Part shown: positions 24,930 through 35,026 of the stretch, in pieces | Layout: each line of letters begins with the position of its first letter | Position numbering within the stretch: the stretch's first letter is position 1 | NCBI RefSeq assembly: GCF_014764505.1 | Contig: NZ_JACXWX010000002.1 | Location: 124,001-188,000 of the forward strand | Length of the DNA: 64,000 bases | Source of the DNA: Phormidium tenue FACHB-886 | Lineage (GTDB): Bacteria > Cyanobacteriota > Cyanobacteriia > Elainellales > Elainellaceae | Direction of reading: 5' to 3' | Program-made: the position numbers and the translations under genes | The notes under the pieces: model-generated | The model's input: only the letters and a program-made list of their open reading frames with translations | The model's database searches: none | Told to the model about the DNA's origin: nothing

Positions 24930-26462
24930 TTAGATCCAGGATGGCAACCAGCGACGGAGCTGAATTTCCAGCGGCGACAGCGGCAAGCCTAGATAAATTG
25001 GCATCCAGAACACAAAACCAGCAAGCACCAGCACGAGCACCGCCATGCCCAGCTGCCGTCGCGGCTGCAAAGAGCTTCGCAGCCAGCGATCGACCAGTAG
25101 CGCTAGCGCCAGCAGCGAAAACACAAACGACTCCATGTAGTGATACAAGAACGCGCAGCGCGAAATGCTGAACCACGGCAGCAAATTTGCTACCCAGTTC
25201 AGCCCGATATAGAGCGCGATCCAGCTAGTGCCGTTGAAAGACGGCAGTACGGCAGATTCGCCATCAATTCTTTCATCAACTACCATCCGCCAAAGCTGAT
25301 GCAGGAGCAACCCGACTACCAGGATGAGCGCCGCTGTGGAACACCACCAGAGAATTGGGTTGCCCATCGCATGGACATCGTAGATTACATTGGCTGCCTG
25401 CGGCTGTGGACCTACAACCACCGGCAGCTCATTCGTGCTGTTGGAAGTTTTGTAGAAATAGGCGATCGGACGCAGCATCAGCGGCCAAGAAAACCACAGC
25501 GAACAGTAGGGATGGGCACTCAGTCCACCGACCCGCTTGTGGTAGTCAAACGTTTTGACTTGCAGCGTCCAGAAATTATCAGCCGTTGCATCCAGATGGA
25601 GATAGGGAAGCCAGCTCGCATAGTAGACGAGCACTGGAATCGCAGCAAAACAGAGAAGAATGTGTCCTAGATGAATCTGCGTCAGATTCTGCAGAGGGAG
25701 TTGCAGCAGAGAACGCTTCCCTATGTTTGGTGTAGAGCTTGTGGCACCAGCCTCTTGAGGTGCTGCCGCTGCATCAACGCGCAGCCAGCGCAACACCCAA
25801 GCGGCAGCCCAAATCATCAGCGCTCCCAGCAAAAAACCCAGGCCATTCCACTTAATTGCAGCAGAGCAGCCAAAGCCAACGCCTGCCAAAACCAACCAGC
25901 TCCAGCGGCGAATTCCCTGAGTTTTGAGAGCTAACAGAAAAAACAGATGCCCCAGCAAGCCAAACAGCAGCAGGTAGACATTGTTCAGCGCATAGCGCGA
26001 CTCCACTAGAAACAAACCATCCATTGCCAGCAGTAGTCCGGCAATCAGAGCATAGGTACGGCGCTGGCTGAGCTGATAGGCGATCGCTGCCACCAGCAGC
26101 GGCAAAAAAGACCCTGTAACTGCATTCAACCAACGGTAGCTAAACGGCGAAATCAACAGCCCGGTTAAGCCATTCTTGAGGCTGTGATCGCCAAACGGCA
26201 GCTTTTCGCCTAGCCAAATCCCAAAGGCGATGATGTAGGTGCTCAGCGGCGGATGCCCTGTAAAGACAATTTCATTTCTCAAAAAGGCGCTAGCAAATTT
26301 GGCGTAGTAGACCTCATCAAACACCAGCGTGTTGAAGCGGCTCAATCCCCAAAATCTGAGTGCCAAAGAAGCAAAAAAAATCCCAGTCAGCCCCAGCCAG
26401 AACCACAGCGAGAAGCGGCTGGACTTGCCAGAAGATAGAGCTTTGGGAGCGATCGCAGGCAT
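24930..26462 (-). CDS. PMT-family (GT39) glycosyltransferase
   Basis: Polytopic membrane glycosyltransferase related to dolichyl-phosphate-mannose protein mannosyltransferases. The 510-residue protein has about ten hydrophobic segments. The first external loop carries the acidic pair in FDEVYYAKFASAFL, the family's catalytic Asp-Glu, and GHPPLSTYIIAFG follows. A C-terminal RCAFLYHYMESFVFSLLALA block matches bacterial PMT enzymes. It would glycosylate proteins or lipids on the outer face of the plasma membrane using a polyprenyl-phosphate sugar; the acceptor is unknown. It is 94 bp upstream of ureB in the same direction. Confidence 0.88.
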   Translation of the reverse strand: MPAIAPKALSSGKSSRFSLWFWLGLTGIFFASLALRFWGLSRFNTLVFDEVYYAKFASAFLRNEIVFTGHPPLSTYIIAFGIWLGEKLPFGDHSLKNGLTGLLISPFSYRWLNAVTGSFLPLLVAAIAYQLSQRRTYALIAGLLLAMDGLFLVESRYALNNVYLLLFGLLGHLFFLLALKTQGIRRWSWLVLAGVGFGCSAAIKWNGLGFLLGALMIWAAAWVLRWLRVDAAAAPQEAGATSSTPNIGKRSLLQLPLQNLTQIHLGHILLCFAAIPVLVYYASWLPYLHLDATADNFWTLQVKTFDYHKRVGGLSAHPYCSLWFSWPLMLRPIAYFYKTSNSTNELPVVVGPQPQAANVIYDVHAMGNPILWWCSTAALILVVGLLLHQLWRMVVDERIDGESAVLPSFNGTSWIALYIGLNWVANLLPWFSISRCAFLYHYMESFVFSLLALALLVDRWLRSSLQPRRQLGMAVLVLVLAGFVFWMPIYLGLPLSPLEIQLRRWLPSWI

Positions 26463-26515
26463 GGTGATATAGAGTGCTTATTCTCTAACCTACTTTACTC
26501 CCTAACCCAAAATTT

Positions 26516-26546
26516 TTGGCGGGGAGGGCACTGCCCCCCCCGCCAA
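26516..26546 (-). terminator. GC-rich hairpin after ctaB
   Basis: TTGGCGGGG pairs with CCCCGCCAA, with an inner GGGC/GCCC extension. It sits 28 bp past the ctaB stop on the minus strand and is followed there by AAAAATTTT. It lies just upstream of the PMT-family gene. Confidence 0.7.
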
Positions 26547-26573
26547 CTGCAAAGGTTCATTGAATTCACAAGC

Positions 26574-27545
26574 CTACAGCACCTGCGCCAGAATTGTTAG
26601 CCGCTCGCTCAGGTGGTTGACGAGCTGGTGAGTAATCGGCAAACTGTCGATCGCCATGCCTGCCGACAGCAGCATCATATACAAAATCGAGTATTTAAAC
26701 AGCGAGCGGGCGACCTGCAAATCAGTAGGAGCTTGCAGCAGCAGCCAGGCCTTCTGCACAAAAATGCCACCCAGGAAGAGGGCGATCGCGGCATACACTG
26801 CGCCCATCACATGCAGCGGGTAGACTAGCAGCAGCGTTACCGGAATCAGCAGCAGCGTATAGATCCAAATTTGCCGTGCCGTTTCTTCCTCTCCCACCAC
26901 GACAGGCAGCATCGGCACGCCCACCTTTGCGTAATCTTGGCGGATCATCATTGCCAGCGCCCAGAAGTGAGGCGGTGTCCACAGAAAGATAATCGCAAAA
27001 TAGATCCAGGCTGCCCAGCTCAAATTACCTGTGACAGCAGCCCAGCCCACCAGCGGCGGAATTGCCCCCGCAGCACCGCCAATCACAATATTTTGGGTGC
27101 TATGCCGCTTCAACCAGTGCGTATAGACCAGCACATAGGTGACAATGCCAGACATCGCCAAACAGGCGCTCAGCAAATTGGCAAATACCGTTAGCAGCGT
27201 AAAAGACAAGCTTGCCAGCCCGATCGCAAACAACAGTGCATCTCGTGGCTGAATCCGTCCAGAAGGCAACGGACGATGGCGTGTCCGCTCCATTTCGTAA
27301 TCAATGTCTCGATCGTATAGACAGTTGATTGTATTCGCAGATGCCGATGCCAAAGCACCGCTCAGCAAGGTAATTAACAGCAAAAAGGGATCAACTTCAC
27401 CTTCAGCCGCAATCCACATACTGCCTGCCGTAGTCACCAGCAGCAGCACAATAATCCGCGGCTTCGTCAACTGCCAGTAGCTCCGGATGACCTGCCAGAG
27501 GTTCTGGTGATGGCGAGTTGATTGAGTCCAAGTCGTTTCGTGCAT
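26574..27545 (-). CDS. ctaB: Protoheme IX farnesyltransferase (heme O synthase)
   Basis: UbiA-family membrane prenyltransferase that converts heme B to heme O for the aa3-type oxidase. The 323-residue protein has the prenyl-diphosphate motif [20 protein letters not shown] and RPLPSGRI in the first cytoplasmic loop, [16 protein letters not shown], and the second motif [14 protein letters not shown] with [13 protein letters not shown]. Eight or nine hydrophobic segments are visible. It follows ctaA by 127 bp on the same strand and is divergent from ctaCDE, the enzyme it serves. Confidence 0.96.
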   Translation of the reverse strand: MHETTWTQSTRHHQNLWQVIRSYWQLTKPRIIVLLLVTTAGSMWIAAEGEVDPFLLLITLLSGALASASANTINCLYDRDIDYEMERTRHRPLPSGRIQPRDALLFAIGLASLSFTLLTVFANLLSACLAMSGIVTYVLVYTHWLKRHSTQNIVIGGAAGAIPPLVGWAAVTGNLSWAAWIYFAIIFLWTPPHFWALAMMIRQDYAKVGVPMLPVVVGEEETARQIWIYTLLLIPVTLLLVYPLHVMGAVYAAIALFLGGIFVQKAWLLLQAPTDLQVARSLFKYSILYMMLLSAGMAIDSLPITHQLVNHLSERLTILAQVL

Positions 27546-27672
27546 GAGGAAAGGATAGGGAATGAAGAACTAGAGAGGCGGGATGGGGTGAGAGATGAGG
27601 AGTGAGAGCCGGAGAGACCGAAATGAACAGAACAAAAACCCTGCTTTTCTTTCATCCCTCATCCTTATGCCC

Positions 27673-28617
27673 TTATCCCTCCACAAGGCTGCGTCGATCG
27701 CGCCATGCCAGCACAGTGAAGCAAACTAGTGTACCGAGCAGAGTCGCGCCAATCGCCTGATGGCTAACTGTCAGGAGTTCCACCTGCAGATGAAGGCGGA
27801 AGGTTGCAACGCCTAACGCAATTTGCAGCAACAGCAGCAGCCCGGCTAGTCTAGCGAGGAAACGAAGAGCAGTGGGTAAGGCAGGGGTGCGCCAAGCAAC
27901 GATCACCACCAGCAAAGTTGCCAGACTGGCAGGCACAACGCCCAGCAGGTGAGTGTTCATAACACTGCAGAGCTGCGAAACCAGCAGGCATTGATGCACT
28001 GCCCAGCGGGAGCCCACTAAGCCACCCGACAGGCTCTGCAGGTAAACCAAGAGTGCTGCCGCTAGACTGAACCAGGGCAGCTTACCGGCTGTACCAGTTG
28101 CTTGAAAGGGGAGCAGCAGAACGCCCATTACCAGCAGAGTCATGAAGAACAGCAGCGCTGTCCCCAAATGCGCCGTGACAATATCGAAGCGCAGGAGCTG
28201 TGTCACCGTTAGCCCACCCAGCACCCCTTGAAAGAGGATTAAGCCCAGAGCCAGCAGCGATGCCCAAGGCGTCCAAGCGGGTAGGACGCGGCGATACCAA
28301 ATGCTAAGCCCTACTAGAGCGATCGTTGAAATCCCAATTAGCGCAGCATCTAGGCGGTGAAACCACTCTAGAAACACCTGCAAATTCATTTGCTGGCTGG
28401 GGATCAGAGTGCCGTAGCAGAGGGGCCAATCGGGACAAGCAAGTCCAGCGTTCATGACGCGGGTAGCACTGCCGATCGCCATCAGAATTACTGTGGCGAT
28501 TGCAATCTTCCAGATGAGCCGTCTGACCCAATCCTGCGGTGTGGCTGACTGAGTTGAAGGGAGGGTAGAGCGATCGTTACTAGGAGGAACAAGGGGATGA
28601 AGACTTGAATCAGTCAT
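27673..28617 (-). CDS. ctaA: Heme A synthase (COX15/CtaA family)
   Basis: Membrane enzyme that oxidises the C8 methyl of heme O to give heme A. The 314-residue protein has eight predicted helices and the family signature SATRVMNAGLACPDWPLCYG, including the conserved Cys pair. Heme-ligand histidines are in EWFHRLDA, VTAHLGTAL, MNTHLLGV and VSHQAIGA. The ATG at 28617 follows AAGGAGGTG, a strong ribosome site. It is the first gene of a ctaA-ctaB unit divergent from ctaCDE. Confidence 0.96.
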   Translation of the reverse strand: MTDSSLHPLVPPSNDRSTLPSTQSATPQDWVRRLIWKIAIATVILMAIGSATRVMNAGLACPDWPLCYGTLIPSQQMNLQVFLEWFHRLDAALIGISTIALVGLSIWYRRVLPAWTPWASLLALGLILFQGVLGGLTVTQLLRFDIVTAHLGTALLFFMTLLVMGVLLLPFQATGTAGKLPWFSLAAALLVYLQSLSGGLVGSRWAVHQCLLVSQLCSVMNTHLLGVVPASLATLLVVIVAWRTPALPTALRFLARLAGLLLLLQIALGVATFRLHLQVELLTVSHQAIGATLLGTLVCFTVLAWRDRRSLVEG

Positions 28618-29359
28618 CAGAGAGCACCTCCTTCATAAATTGTAACCATTACACACAACTAAATACACAGTTTAATAAAACAGCAGATTGGGTGAAAGCT
28701 GTGACTCCAACAATTGCCAAATATTTTTACAACAGGTCCTGTCACTACTCTAGTGAACGCCTCCAGAGAATGAAGAAGCCTTAGGGATTTCTTCGGATTG
28801 TCAGCAACAGACTGTATTCTAGATTTCACTCTCTGGGGAGAGGTGAACTGGGTTAAATTGCAGAGCTTGTTAATTAAAGATATTCGGTGGTCGTTCTGCA
28901 ATCAGTTCGTTAGGCTGAAGAAGCAGCTTAATTTTTAACGGTATAACGTTGACCTGTGGCTATTAACCAGCCATCAAAAGATAAAACTTGGGAAAGTCTC
29001 GGTAGCTAAACTTACACAAACCTGGATCGATCCCAAAGATAAGGTTAAGGATCATCACAACGATCGATTCGAGTTTTGCAATCCCTTTCAATATCTTGGT
29101 CGAAACCTGCGGATTGGTTTAACGTGTTAGGTGAATTGTCCCTACCAAGGTCATCTTTCACTAAAGCCAAAGACTCTCTTAACTCTTTCTGGAATTTCTT
29201 CCTTGGTAGCCTTTCACACTCTTAAATGGGGAGTGTGGCTGTTTGAATGGAGGAGCAATGATGCAAAGTAATGCCCTAGCAGGTCAAAACTTGGCGCGAT
29301 CAACAGCGCATACCCTTTAGATATTCCACTGCCTCACCTACGTTCTTAATCTGATAGCC
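28618..29359. other. Divergent regulatory region between ctaA and ctaC
   Basis: About 740 bp holding the promoters of both oxidase units. A hairpin CACACTC / GAGTGTG (29215-29237) lies about 125 nt before ctaC. An open frame on the minus strand at 28659-28901 has no supporting features. No known regulator site recognised. Confidence 0.6.
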
Positions 29360-30424
29360 GTGAAGATTCCAAGTAGTATCCTGACAATGCTGGCTGGCAT
29401 TACCCTCACTTTAGTCAGCCTGTGGTACGGGCAAAACCATGGACTGTTGCCTATCGAAGCATCTGAAGATGCCGAGGTGGTTGATGGTTTATTCAATACC
29501 ATGATGACGATCGGCACAGCCATCTTTTTGCTGGTTTGGGGGACGCTAATTATTGCTGTTTTTAAATATCGCCGGCGAGCGGGCGACGAAACAGATGGTC
29601 CGCCGATCGAAGGCAATATCCCACTAGAAATTGTCTGGACGGCAATTCCGACAGTCATCGTGCTGGTGCTGGGAGTCTATAGCTTCGATGTCTACAACAA
29701 CATGGGTGGCTTTGACCCAGATGCCGCAGATGACCCTGGTCGCGCGGTTCAAGTGGCAATGGCTCCTAACGAAGACGGCTCGATGCCCCTCGTGAACAAC
29801 ATTACGCCCAGCCCTGCGCCCAGACCGCACCACCATCTAGCGCTGGGGATTGGCGCTGCTCCCAGTCGGGTTGATCAAATGCCTGATGTCACCGTAGAGG
29901 TGCTGGGGCTGCAGTACGCCTGGATTTTTACTTATCCACAGTACGGCATTACGTCGGGTGAACTGCACCTACCCGCTGGCAAAAATTCGCAGCTCAACAT
30001 GAAAGCGCAAGATGTGATTCACGCTTTCTGGCTGCCAGAGTTTCGCCTAAAGCAGGACGTGATCCCCAATGTGCCGACCGAGCTTCGGTTTACGCCCAAA
30101 CGAATAGGTGACTATCCCATCATCTGCGCTGAGCTATGTGGACCTTACCACGGCGGCATGGCATCTCGGCTGTACGTACAGGCTCCCGAAGAGTTTGACC
30201 AGTGGGTGAAAGACCAGATGCCCGCTGTCACAGGCGAAACTGCGCTCGCTCCGGTGGAGCAGCTGAAGCTTGGAGAAGCCCGCACCGATGCAGAATATCT
30301 TGAACCGATCGATCAGATCATGGGCGATCGGCTGGGTATCGATGCCAAAACACTAGAACAGCTCCATTCCCATCCGGCTGCCGATGTTGAACAAGCAGCT
30401 GCCGCTACACCACCCGCCGCCTAA
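29360..30424 (+). CDS. ctaC: Cytochrome c oxidase subunit II
   Basis: Membrane-anchored CuA subunit that takes electrons from cytochrome c6 or plastocyanin. The 354-residue protein starts with GTG (MKIPSSILTMLAGITLTLV), typical of cyanobacterial CtaC, has two membrane helices, and a CuA domain with VIHAFWLPEFRLKQD and the ligand cluster ICAELCGPYHGGM. An insertion rich in Pro/His (PSPAPRPHHHLALG, about residues 150-160) precedes the CuA domain. The C-terminal ~60 residues are an acidic/Ala-rich tail. First gene of ctaCDE. Confidence 0.96.
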   Translation: MKIPSSILTMLAGITLTLVSLWYGQNHGLLPIEASEDAEVVDGLFNTMMTIGTAIFLLVWGTLIIAVFKYRRRAGDETDGPPIEGNIPLEIVWTAIPTVIVLVLGVYSFDVYNNMGGFDPDAADDPGRAVQVAMAPNEDGSMPLVNNITPSPAPRPHHHLALGIGAAPSRVDQMPDVTVEVLGLQYAWIFTYPQYGITSGELHLPAGKNSQLNMKAQDVIHAFWLPEFRLKQDVIPNVPTELRFTPKRIGDYPIICAELCGPYHGGMASRLYVQAPEEFDQWVKDQMPAVTGETALAPVEQLKLGEARTDAEYLEPIDQIMGDRLGIDAKTLEQLHSHPAADVEQAAAATPPAA

Positions 30425-30518
30425 GCTGGCTGAATTTGCCAGGCATTATGTGAAGTTGCTAAGCCGTGTCTGCCCTCCTAGCTCAAGCCCCTTAAGACTG
30501 TTACTCTAACGAAGCTTT

Positions 30519-32195
30519 ATGACCCAAGCAGAAATGCAGGTGACTCCCCCCATCGCCCATCCCCACGGTGAGCGCAAGTGGTGGCACTATTTCACCTTTA
30601 GTGAAGACCACAAGGTGATTGGCATTCAATACCTTGTAACTTCCTTCATCTTTTACATGATTGGCGGAGCGCTGGCGACTGCAATTCGCACCGAGCTAGC
30701 CACGCCTGCCTCTGATTTTGTTAGCCCAGAAACTTATAACAATTTGCTGACGCTGCACGGCACGATCATGATCTTCTTGTGGATCATTCCTGCCGGAGCA
30801 GGGCTGGCAAACTACTTGATTCCGCTGATGATTGGGGCGCGAGATATGGCGTTCCCCAAGATGAATGCGGTTGCATTTTGGATGGTGCCGCCTGCGGGCT
30901 TGGCGCTGGTTGCCAGCTTCTTTATTGAGGCTCCGCAAGCAGGCTGGACTTCTTACCCGCCGCTGAGCCTGATGACGGGCAAAATTGGCGAAGGCATCTG
31001 GATCTTTAGCCTGCTGGTGCTGGGAACCTCTTCAATTCTAGGCGGCATCAACTTTGTGGTGACGATCATTAAGATGCGCGTTCCATCGATGCCGTTTAAT
31101 AAAATGCCGCTGTTCTGCTGGTCAATGCTGGCAACGGGCGCACTGATTTTAATTGGAACACCCGTTCTGGCAGGGGCGTTGATTTTGCTCGCCTTTGACC
31201 TGCTGGCGGGAACTGCCTTCTTCAACCCTACGGGCGGCGGCGATCCGATCGTCTATCAGCACATGTTCTGGTTCTATTCCCACCCGGCGGTTTACATCAT
31301 GATTCTGCCGCTGTTTGGGGCGATCTCAGATATTCTACCGGTGCATGCCCGCAAGCCTGTGTTTGGCTATCAGGCGATCGCCTATTCCAGTTTGGCGATT
31401 TCGTTCTTGGGTTTGATCGTGTGGGCACACCACATGTTTACCAGCGGTACGCCGGCGTGGCTGCGGATGTTCTTCATGATCACCACCATGATCATTGCCG
31501 TTCCCACAGGCATTAAGGTGTTTGGCTGGCTGGCAACGATCTGGGGCGGCAAGATTTCCTTCAACAGCGCCATGCTGTTTGCGATGGGCTTCATTGCCGT
31601 GTTTGTGATTGGCGGCATTAGCGGTGTGATGCTGGCGGCAGTGCCGTTTGATATTCACGTCCACGATACCTATTTTGTGGTGGCGCACCTGCACTATGTG
31701 CTATTTGGTGGCTCTGTGTTTGGGCTGTATGCGGCGATCTACCACTGGTATCCCAAGATGACAGGTCGGATGATCAACGAAACTTGGGGACGAGTGCATT
31801 TTGTGCTGACGTTTATTGGGATGAACCTGACGTTTATGCCGATGCATCAGCTAGGCTTGCTGGGCATGAACCGCCGTATTGCCCTTTATGATCCACGCTT
31901 CACTCAGCTAAACCAGCTCGCCACGATCGGGGCATACATTTTGGCAGTTTCGACCGTGCCGTTTCTGGTGAATGCCGTCTGGTGCTGGTTTAAGGGAGCT
32001 AAAGCCCCTGACAACCCCTGGAGAGCGCTGACCTTTGAATGGCAAACGACTTCACCTCCCGCGATCGAAAACTTTGAAGTGTTGCCCGTCCTCACGTCTG
32101 GACCCTACGACTATGGCGTTGAGCATACGGCTGAACCTGCAGGAATCGCCCCAGACGGGAATGTCCAGGTTCTCACAAGCACTCCAAGTTCTTAA
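30519..32195 (+). CDS. ctaD: Cytochrome c oxidase subunit I
   Basis: Catalytic heme a / heme a3-CuB subunit, with 12 membrane helices in 558 residues. Key landmarks are LTLHGTIMIFLWIIPAGAG with a heme a ligand, the CuB/Tyr block MFWFYSHPAVYIMILPLFG, the pair VWAHHMFTSG, and VVAHLHYVLFGGSVFG with the a3 and second heme a ligands. The motif FWFYSHPAVY marks an A-type oxidase. It follows ctaC by 94 bp. Confidence 0.98.
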   Translation: MTQAEMQVTPPIAHPHGERKWWHYFTFSEDHKVIGIQYLVTSFIFYMIGGALATAIRTELATPASDFVSPETYNNLLTLHGTIMIFLWIIPAGAGLANYLIPLMIGARDMAFPKMNAVAFWMVPPAGLALVASFFIEAPQAGWTSYPPLSLMTGKIGEGIWIFSLLVLGTSSILGGINFVVTIIKMRVPSMPFNKMPLFCWSMLATGALILIGTPVLAGALILLAFDLLAGTAFFNPTGGGDPIVYQHMFWFYSHPAVYIMILPLFGAISDILPVHARKPVFGYQAIAYSSLAISFLGLIVWAHHMFTSGTPAWLRMFFMITTMIIAVPTGIKVFGWLATIWGGKISFNSAMLFAMGFIAVFVIGGISGVMLAAVPFDIHVHDTYFVVAHLHYVLFGGSVFGLYAAIYHWYPKMTGRMINETWGRVHFVLTFIGMNLTFMPMHQLGLLGMNRRIALYDPRFTQLNQLATIGAYILAVSTVPFLVNAVWCWFKGAKAPDNPWRALTFEWQTTSPPAIENFEVLPVLTSGPYDYGVEHTAEPAGIAPDGNVQVLTSTPSS

Positions 32196-32275
32196 GCAAC
32201 TTAAACAGGCGCTGAGTAAATTGGTCTACTCAGCGCCAACACTCAATGCCCTGACGTTCATTCCACTAATGGTCT

Positions 32276-32899
32276 ATGCAAGGTTCCACCGTTGATCCCT
32301 CCAAAGCTGCTCTAAATTATCACGGCGAAGCTGCTGCCGCTGATCCGCATGAGGCGCATCCCGATCACCGCATCTTCGGGCTGTTTGTCTTCCTGGGTGC
32401 AGAAAGTATGATCTTTCTGGGTTTGTTTGCGGCGTATCTCACGTTCCGAGCAGTGTATCCTAGCTGGCCCCCTACAGGTACTCCTGAACGAGAACTGCTG
32501 CTTCCTAGCATCAACACGGTTATTCTGATCGCCAGCAGCTTTGTGATTCACAATGCCGAGGCAGCCATTAAAAAGAACGATGTCAAAGGCTTGCGGCTTT
32601 GGTTTGCGATCACAGCGCTGATGGGCATCGTGTTTTTAGCAGGACAGGTTTTTGAATATAACAATCTGGAGTTTGGCTTAAAAACTAATCTCTATGCCAG
32701 CACCTTTTATGTGCTCACGGGTTTTCACGGGCTGCACGTGCTGCTGGGCGTTTGTTTAATCTTGGCAGTGCTGTGGCGCTCGCGCAAAGCCGATCACTAT
32801 TCCGAAGAGCATCGCTTTGGCGTGGAAGCCGCCGAGCTGTATTGGCACTTTGTGGATGTGATCTGGATTGTGCTATTTATCTTGCTGTATTTGCTGTAG
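32276..32899 (+). CDS. ctaE: Cytochrome c oxidase subunit III
   Basis: Third core subunit of the aa3 oxidase, in the plasma or thylakoid membrane. The 207-residue protein has the five-helix short form, with FVFLGAESMIFLGLFAAYL, VLTGFHGLHVLLGV and the closing AAELYWHFVDVIWIVLFILL, which carries the conserved Glu and His residues. It ends the ctaCDE operon just before a strong terminator. Confidence 0.97.
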   Translation: MQGSTVDPSKAALNYHGEAAAADPHEAHPDHRIFGLFVFLGAESMIFLGLFAAYLTFRAVYPSWPPTGTPERELLLPSINTVILIASSFVIHNAEAAIKKNDVKGLRLWFAITALMGIVFLAGQVFEYNNLEFGLKTNLYASTFYVLTGFHGLHVLLGVCLILAVLWRSRKADHYSEEHRFGVEAAELYWHFVDVIWIVLFILLYLL

Positions 32900-32916
32900 T
32901 TTACAAGGCGCAAAAG

Positions 32917-32952
32917 AATACCGCCGCTGCCTAGGCAGCGGCGGTATTTTTC
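32917..32952. terminator. Terminator between ctaE and tmRNA
   Basis: Near-perfect palindrome: AATACCGCCGCTGCC (32917-32931), TA loop, GGCAGCGGCGGTATT (32934-32948), followed by TTT. It ends 18 nt after the ctaE stop and directly abuts the tmRNA 3' end, so it can terminate both converging transcripts (A-rich flank on the other side). Confidence 0.92.
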
Positions 32953-32953
32953 A

Positions 32954-33339
32954 TGGAGCTGACGGGAGTCGAACCCGTGTCCGCCATGGTTATTAGGACT
33001 CCATTCATTCACAGGTTTAGCTTCGGTTACCCTCGAAGCGGGGATCGCCTCTTATCCCAAGCGATGGGATTCTCTGGTAAAGTCTTAGTCAGTAGCCAAC
33101 CAGAGGTGGCTAGCTGAAGCATCCGTTGGGGGTAGTTCCACAGTCCTTAACGGAGTCAAACTGCAGAAGCTCGAACCTATGAGAGGTTTTTAGGCAGCAA
33201 CTAGTGCTTGCTTACGAGCAAAGGGTACGATGTTGTTCGCATGTACACTGTTTGAGCCTTGGATTTGCGAGAGGAGACTCACTCTCGACCTGCATCACAA
33301 AGTCTCGTTCGCCAAAACGTCGAAACCGTTACAGCCCCG
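32954..33339 (-). ncRNA. ssrA: Transfer-messenger RNA (tmRNA)
   Basis: One-piece tmRNA, about 386 nt. The 5' end GGGGCTGTAACGGTTTCGAC pairs with the 3' end GTCAGCTCC(A); the T arm is ACGGG TTCGACT CCCGT. The tag reading frame (33190-33240) encodes ANNIVPFARKQALVAA followed by TAA, close to the typical cyanobacterial tag ANNIVPFARKAAPVAA. It releases stalled ribosomes and tags products for ClpXP-type proteolysis. CCA is not encoded. Confidence 0.98.
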
Positions 33340-33357
33340 CACTTTGCTATCAAACGA

Positions 33358-33363
33358 TTATAG
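33358..33363 (-). promoter_or_regulatory. Probable -10 element of the tmRNA gene
   Basis: On the minus strand a perfect TATAAT lies 19 nt upstream of the mature tmRNA 5' end, in AT-rich sequence (TTTATTAAATTTGCTATAAT). No good -35 consensus is visible. Confidence 0.6.
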
Positions 33364-33426
33364 CAAATTTAATAAATTCGTGTGGAATCATAGCGCGACA
33401 GGACTATTTATTTTTGCAGCAAAACT

Positions 33427-34191
33427 CTATTGAGCCGTCATGCCGCCATCGGCAGCGATGATCGCCCCTGTAATAAAAGAAGCTTCGTCTGATGCCAGAA
33501 ATAGCGCCAAGTGGGCGATCTCACGCGGCTCCCCCGGACGACCAATCGGCTGGAAAGAGTCAATTGAGGCATAAACCTTGTCCAAACCGCCCAGCATCTC
33601 AGCGTGAGCATAGTTAATGGGCGTATCAACCCAACCCGGACAGATAGCATTGCAGCGAATTTTTTGTTTAGCGTAATCCAGCGCCACCCCTTTCGTTAGC
33701 ATGACGATCGCCCCTTTGGAGGCAGAGTACACCGCCAAAAATGGTTCAGAAACCAATCCATTTACGCTAGAGATATTGACAATGGAACCGCCGCCCTGCC
33801 GTAGCATATGCGGAAGTGCTGCCCGACAGCCATAGATCGCTCCTTTCACATTCACGTTCAGCGTCTTGTCGATCACCTCATTGGGCACTTCATGCAAAAC
33901 GCCAGGAATATTCACGCCAGCATTGTTGACGAGTACATCAATTTTTCCATAGAGCTCTAGGCAGCGCTGCACAAAGGCATCAACCTGCGTTGAATCACTC
34001 ACATCGGCTGCCATTGCGGCAGCAGTTCCGCCGCTTTGCTGAATCTGCTGGGCGACTGCAGCAGCCGTTTCAGAATTAATATCGACACAAAGCACGCTGC
34101 CACCTTCTTCCGCTAGCCGTTCAGCGATCGCCTTGCCAATTCCCGAACCCGCTCCTGTTACGATGCAAGCTTTACCCGCTACTCTTGCCAT
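33427..34191 (-). CDS. Short-chain dehydrogenase/reductase (SDR)
   Basis: NAD(P)-dependent oxidoreductase of the classical SDR family; substrate unknown. The protein has the cofactor motif [16 protein letters not shown], the acidic residue after beta-2 (VLCVDINS, suggesting NAD preference), NNAGVNIPG, the catalytic Ser/Tyr/Lys in NISSVNG and YSASKGA, and CPGWVDTP. It ends in ADGGMTAQ. I chose ATG 34191, which follows GAGAGG; a TTG start at 34212 is possible. 254 residues is normal. It lies 88 bp upstream of tmRNA on the same strand. Confidence 0.92.
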   Translation of the reverse strand: MARVAGKACIVTGAGSGIGKAIAERLAEEGGSVLCVDINSETAAAVAQQIQQSGGTAAAMAADVSDSTQVDAFVQRCLELYGKIDVLVNNAGVNIPGVLHEVPNEVIDKTLNVNVKGAIYGCRAALPHMLRQGGGSIVNISSVNGLVSEPFLAVYSASKGAIVMLTKGVALDYAKQKIRCNAICPGWVDTPINYAHAEMLGGLDKVYASIDSFQPIGRPGEPREIAHLALFLASDEASFITGAIIAADGGMTAQ

Positions 34192-34449
34192 TGCTACGCC
34201 TCTCAAAGCCAATGTTGCCCGTGGAACTAGAAGGGGATATACCCCCTAAAATCGTACCTCGGGGCTGTAGCAAAAGCCCCAGCTTTGTTGATTCTGCTGC
34301 ATTTCACTGTAAACGCAAACTTGAAGGCTCAGCGACTATTTTGGTCTCCATCTTTTGAATCCGCTGAGTCCTTCTTTCTATAGGTGAACGGCTTTAGCAA
34401 CCTTTGTAGGCTAGTTCAAGCAAAGACGAAAGAGATAGAGAGCCGCAAA

Positions 34450-34953
34450 ATGCAACAGCTTGATCGTAGCCATTCTTACCCCGTTGCGGCGTTTCCCGAA
34501 CAGCCGAGTGCAGAACACGCAAAGGACGTGCTGCTTCAGTCTGGATTTGCAGACCGGCAGCTTTCGATCGTGTCCCAATCGCTGCCGCCTGCCGTCAAAG
34601 AAACCAAGCTTGCTGAAAGCGCCAGAGGTGGAGCGCTTGTCGGGACTGTATTTGGCACCTTAGTGGGCTTTGTGCTGGGCTATTTCAGCTTAGCCAGCGG
34701 CGTTTTTGGTGATTTAAACCCGCTCCAGCATTTGCTGGGAGTAAGTCTGGCTGGAAGTGCAGTTGGTACCGCGGGCGGTGCGTTAATTGCGGCGGTTGCA
34801 GGTGCTCAGGTCGTTAAAGGGGACGCAGGAGCAGATTACATCAGCCGTACCCAAAGATACGTAATTTTCCTCGAAGGCAATGCTGAAGAAGTTTTGCAGG
34901 CAAAAAATGTGCTTCAAGAGAAGGGTATTGAGGCTCAACTCGAAGAAATTTGA
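34450..34953 (+). CDS. Small membrane protein with Gly-zipper segments
   Basis: A 167-residue protein, unnamed. An N-terminal soluble part (YPVAAFPEQPSAEHAKDVLL, then QSGFADRQLSIVSQSL) resembles the general-stress or ACT-like fold seen in heat-induced membrane proteins. It is followed by two Gly-rich hydrophobic segments (GGALVGTVFGTLVGFVLGYF and GSAVGTAGGALIAAVAG) and a C-terminal amphipathic strand-helix (RYVIFLEGNAEEVLQAKNVL). The Gly-zipper segments could insert in membranes as hairpins. A GTG at 34384 in frame would add 22 residues; I prefer ATG 34450. It converges on the REC-kinase gene. Confidence 0.7.
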   Translation: MQQLDRSHSYPVAAFPEQPSAEHAKDVLLQSGFADRQLSIVSQSLPPAVKETKLAESARGGALVGTVFGTLVGFVLGYFSLASGVFGDLNPLQHLLGVSLAGSAVGTAGGALIAAVAGAQVVKGDAGADYISRTQRYVIFLEGNAEEVLQAKNVLQEKGIEAQLEEI

Positions 34954-34987
34954 AGTACTGCAGTTAAAAGCAACAGCGCACTCTAGT

Positions 34988-35019
34988 GTCCTAGCTGGGG
35001 TTACCACCTTAGCTAGGAC
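34988..35019. terminator. Hairpin between convergent genes
   Basis: GTCCTAGCT (34988-34996) pairs perfectly with AGCTAGGAC (35011-35019) across a 14-nt loop, between the stops at 34953 (+) and 35027 (-). No T-tract, so termination is uncertain. Confidence 0.5.
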
Positions 35020-35026
35020 TCTGATC

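Noticed and set aside
28659-28901. Minus-strand ORF of 80 codons between ctaA and ctaC
   Set aside because: No motif and no ribosome site; lies in a divergent promoter region.
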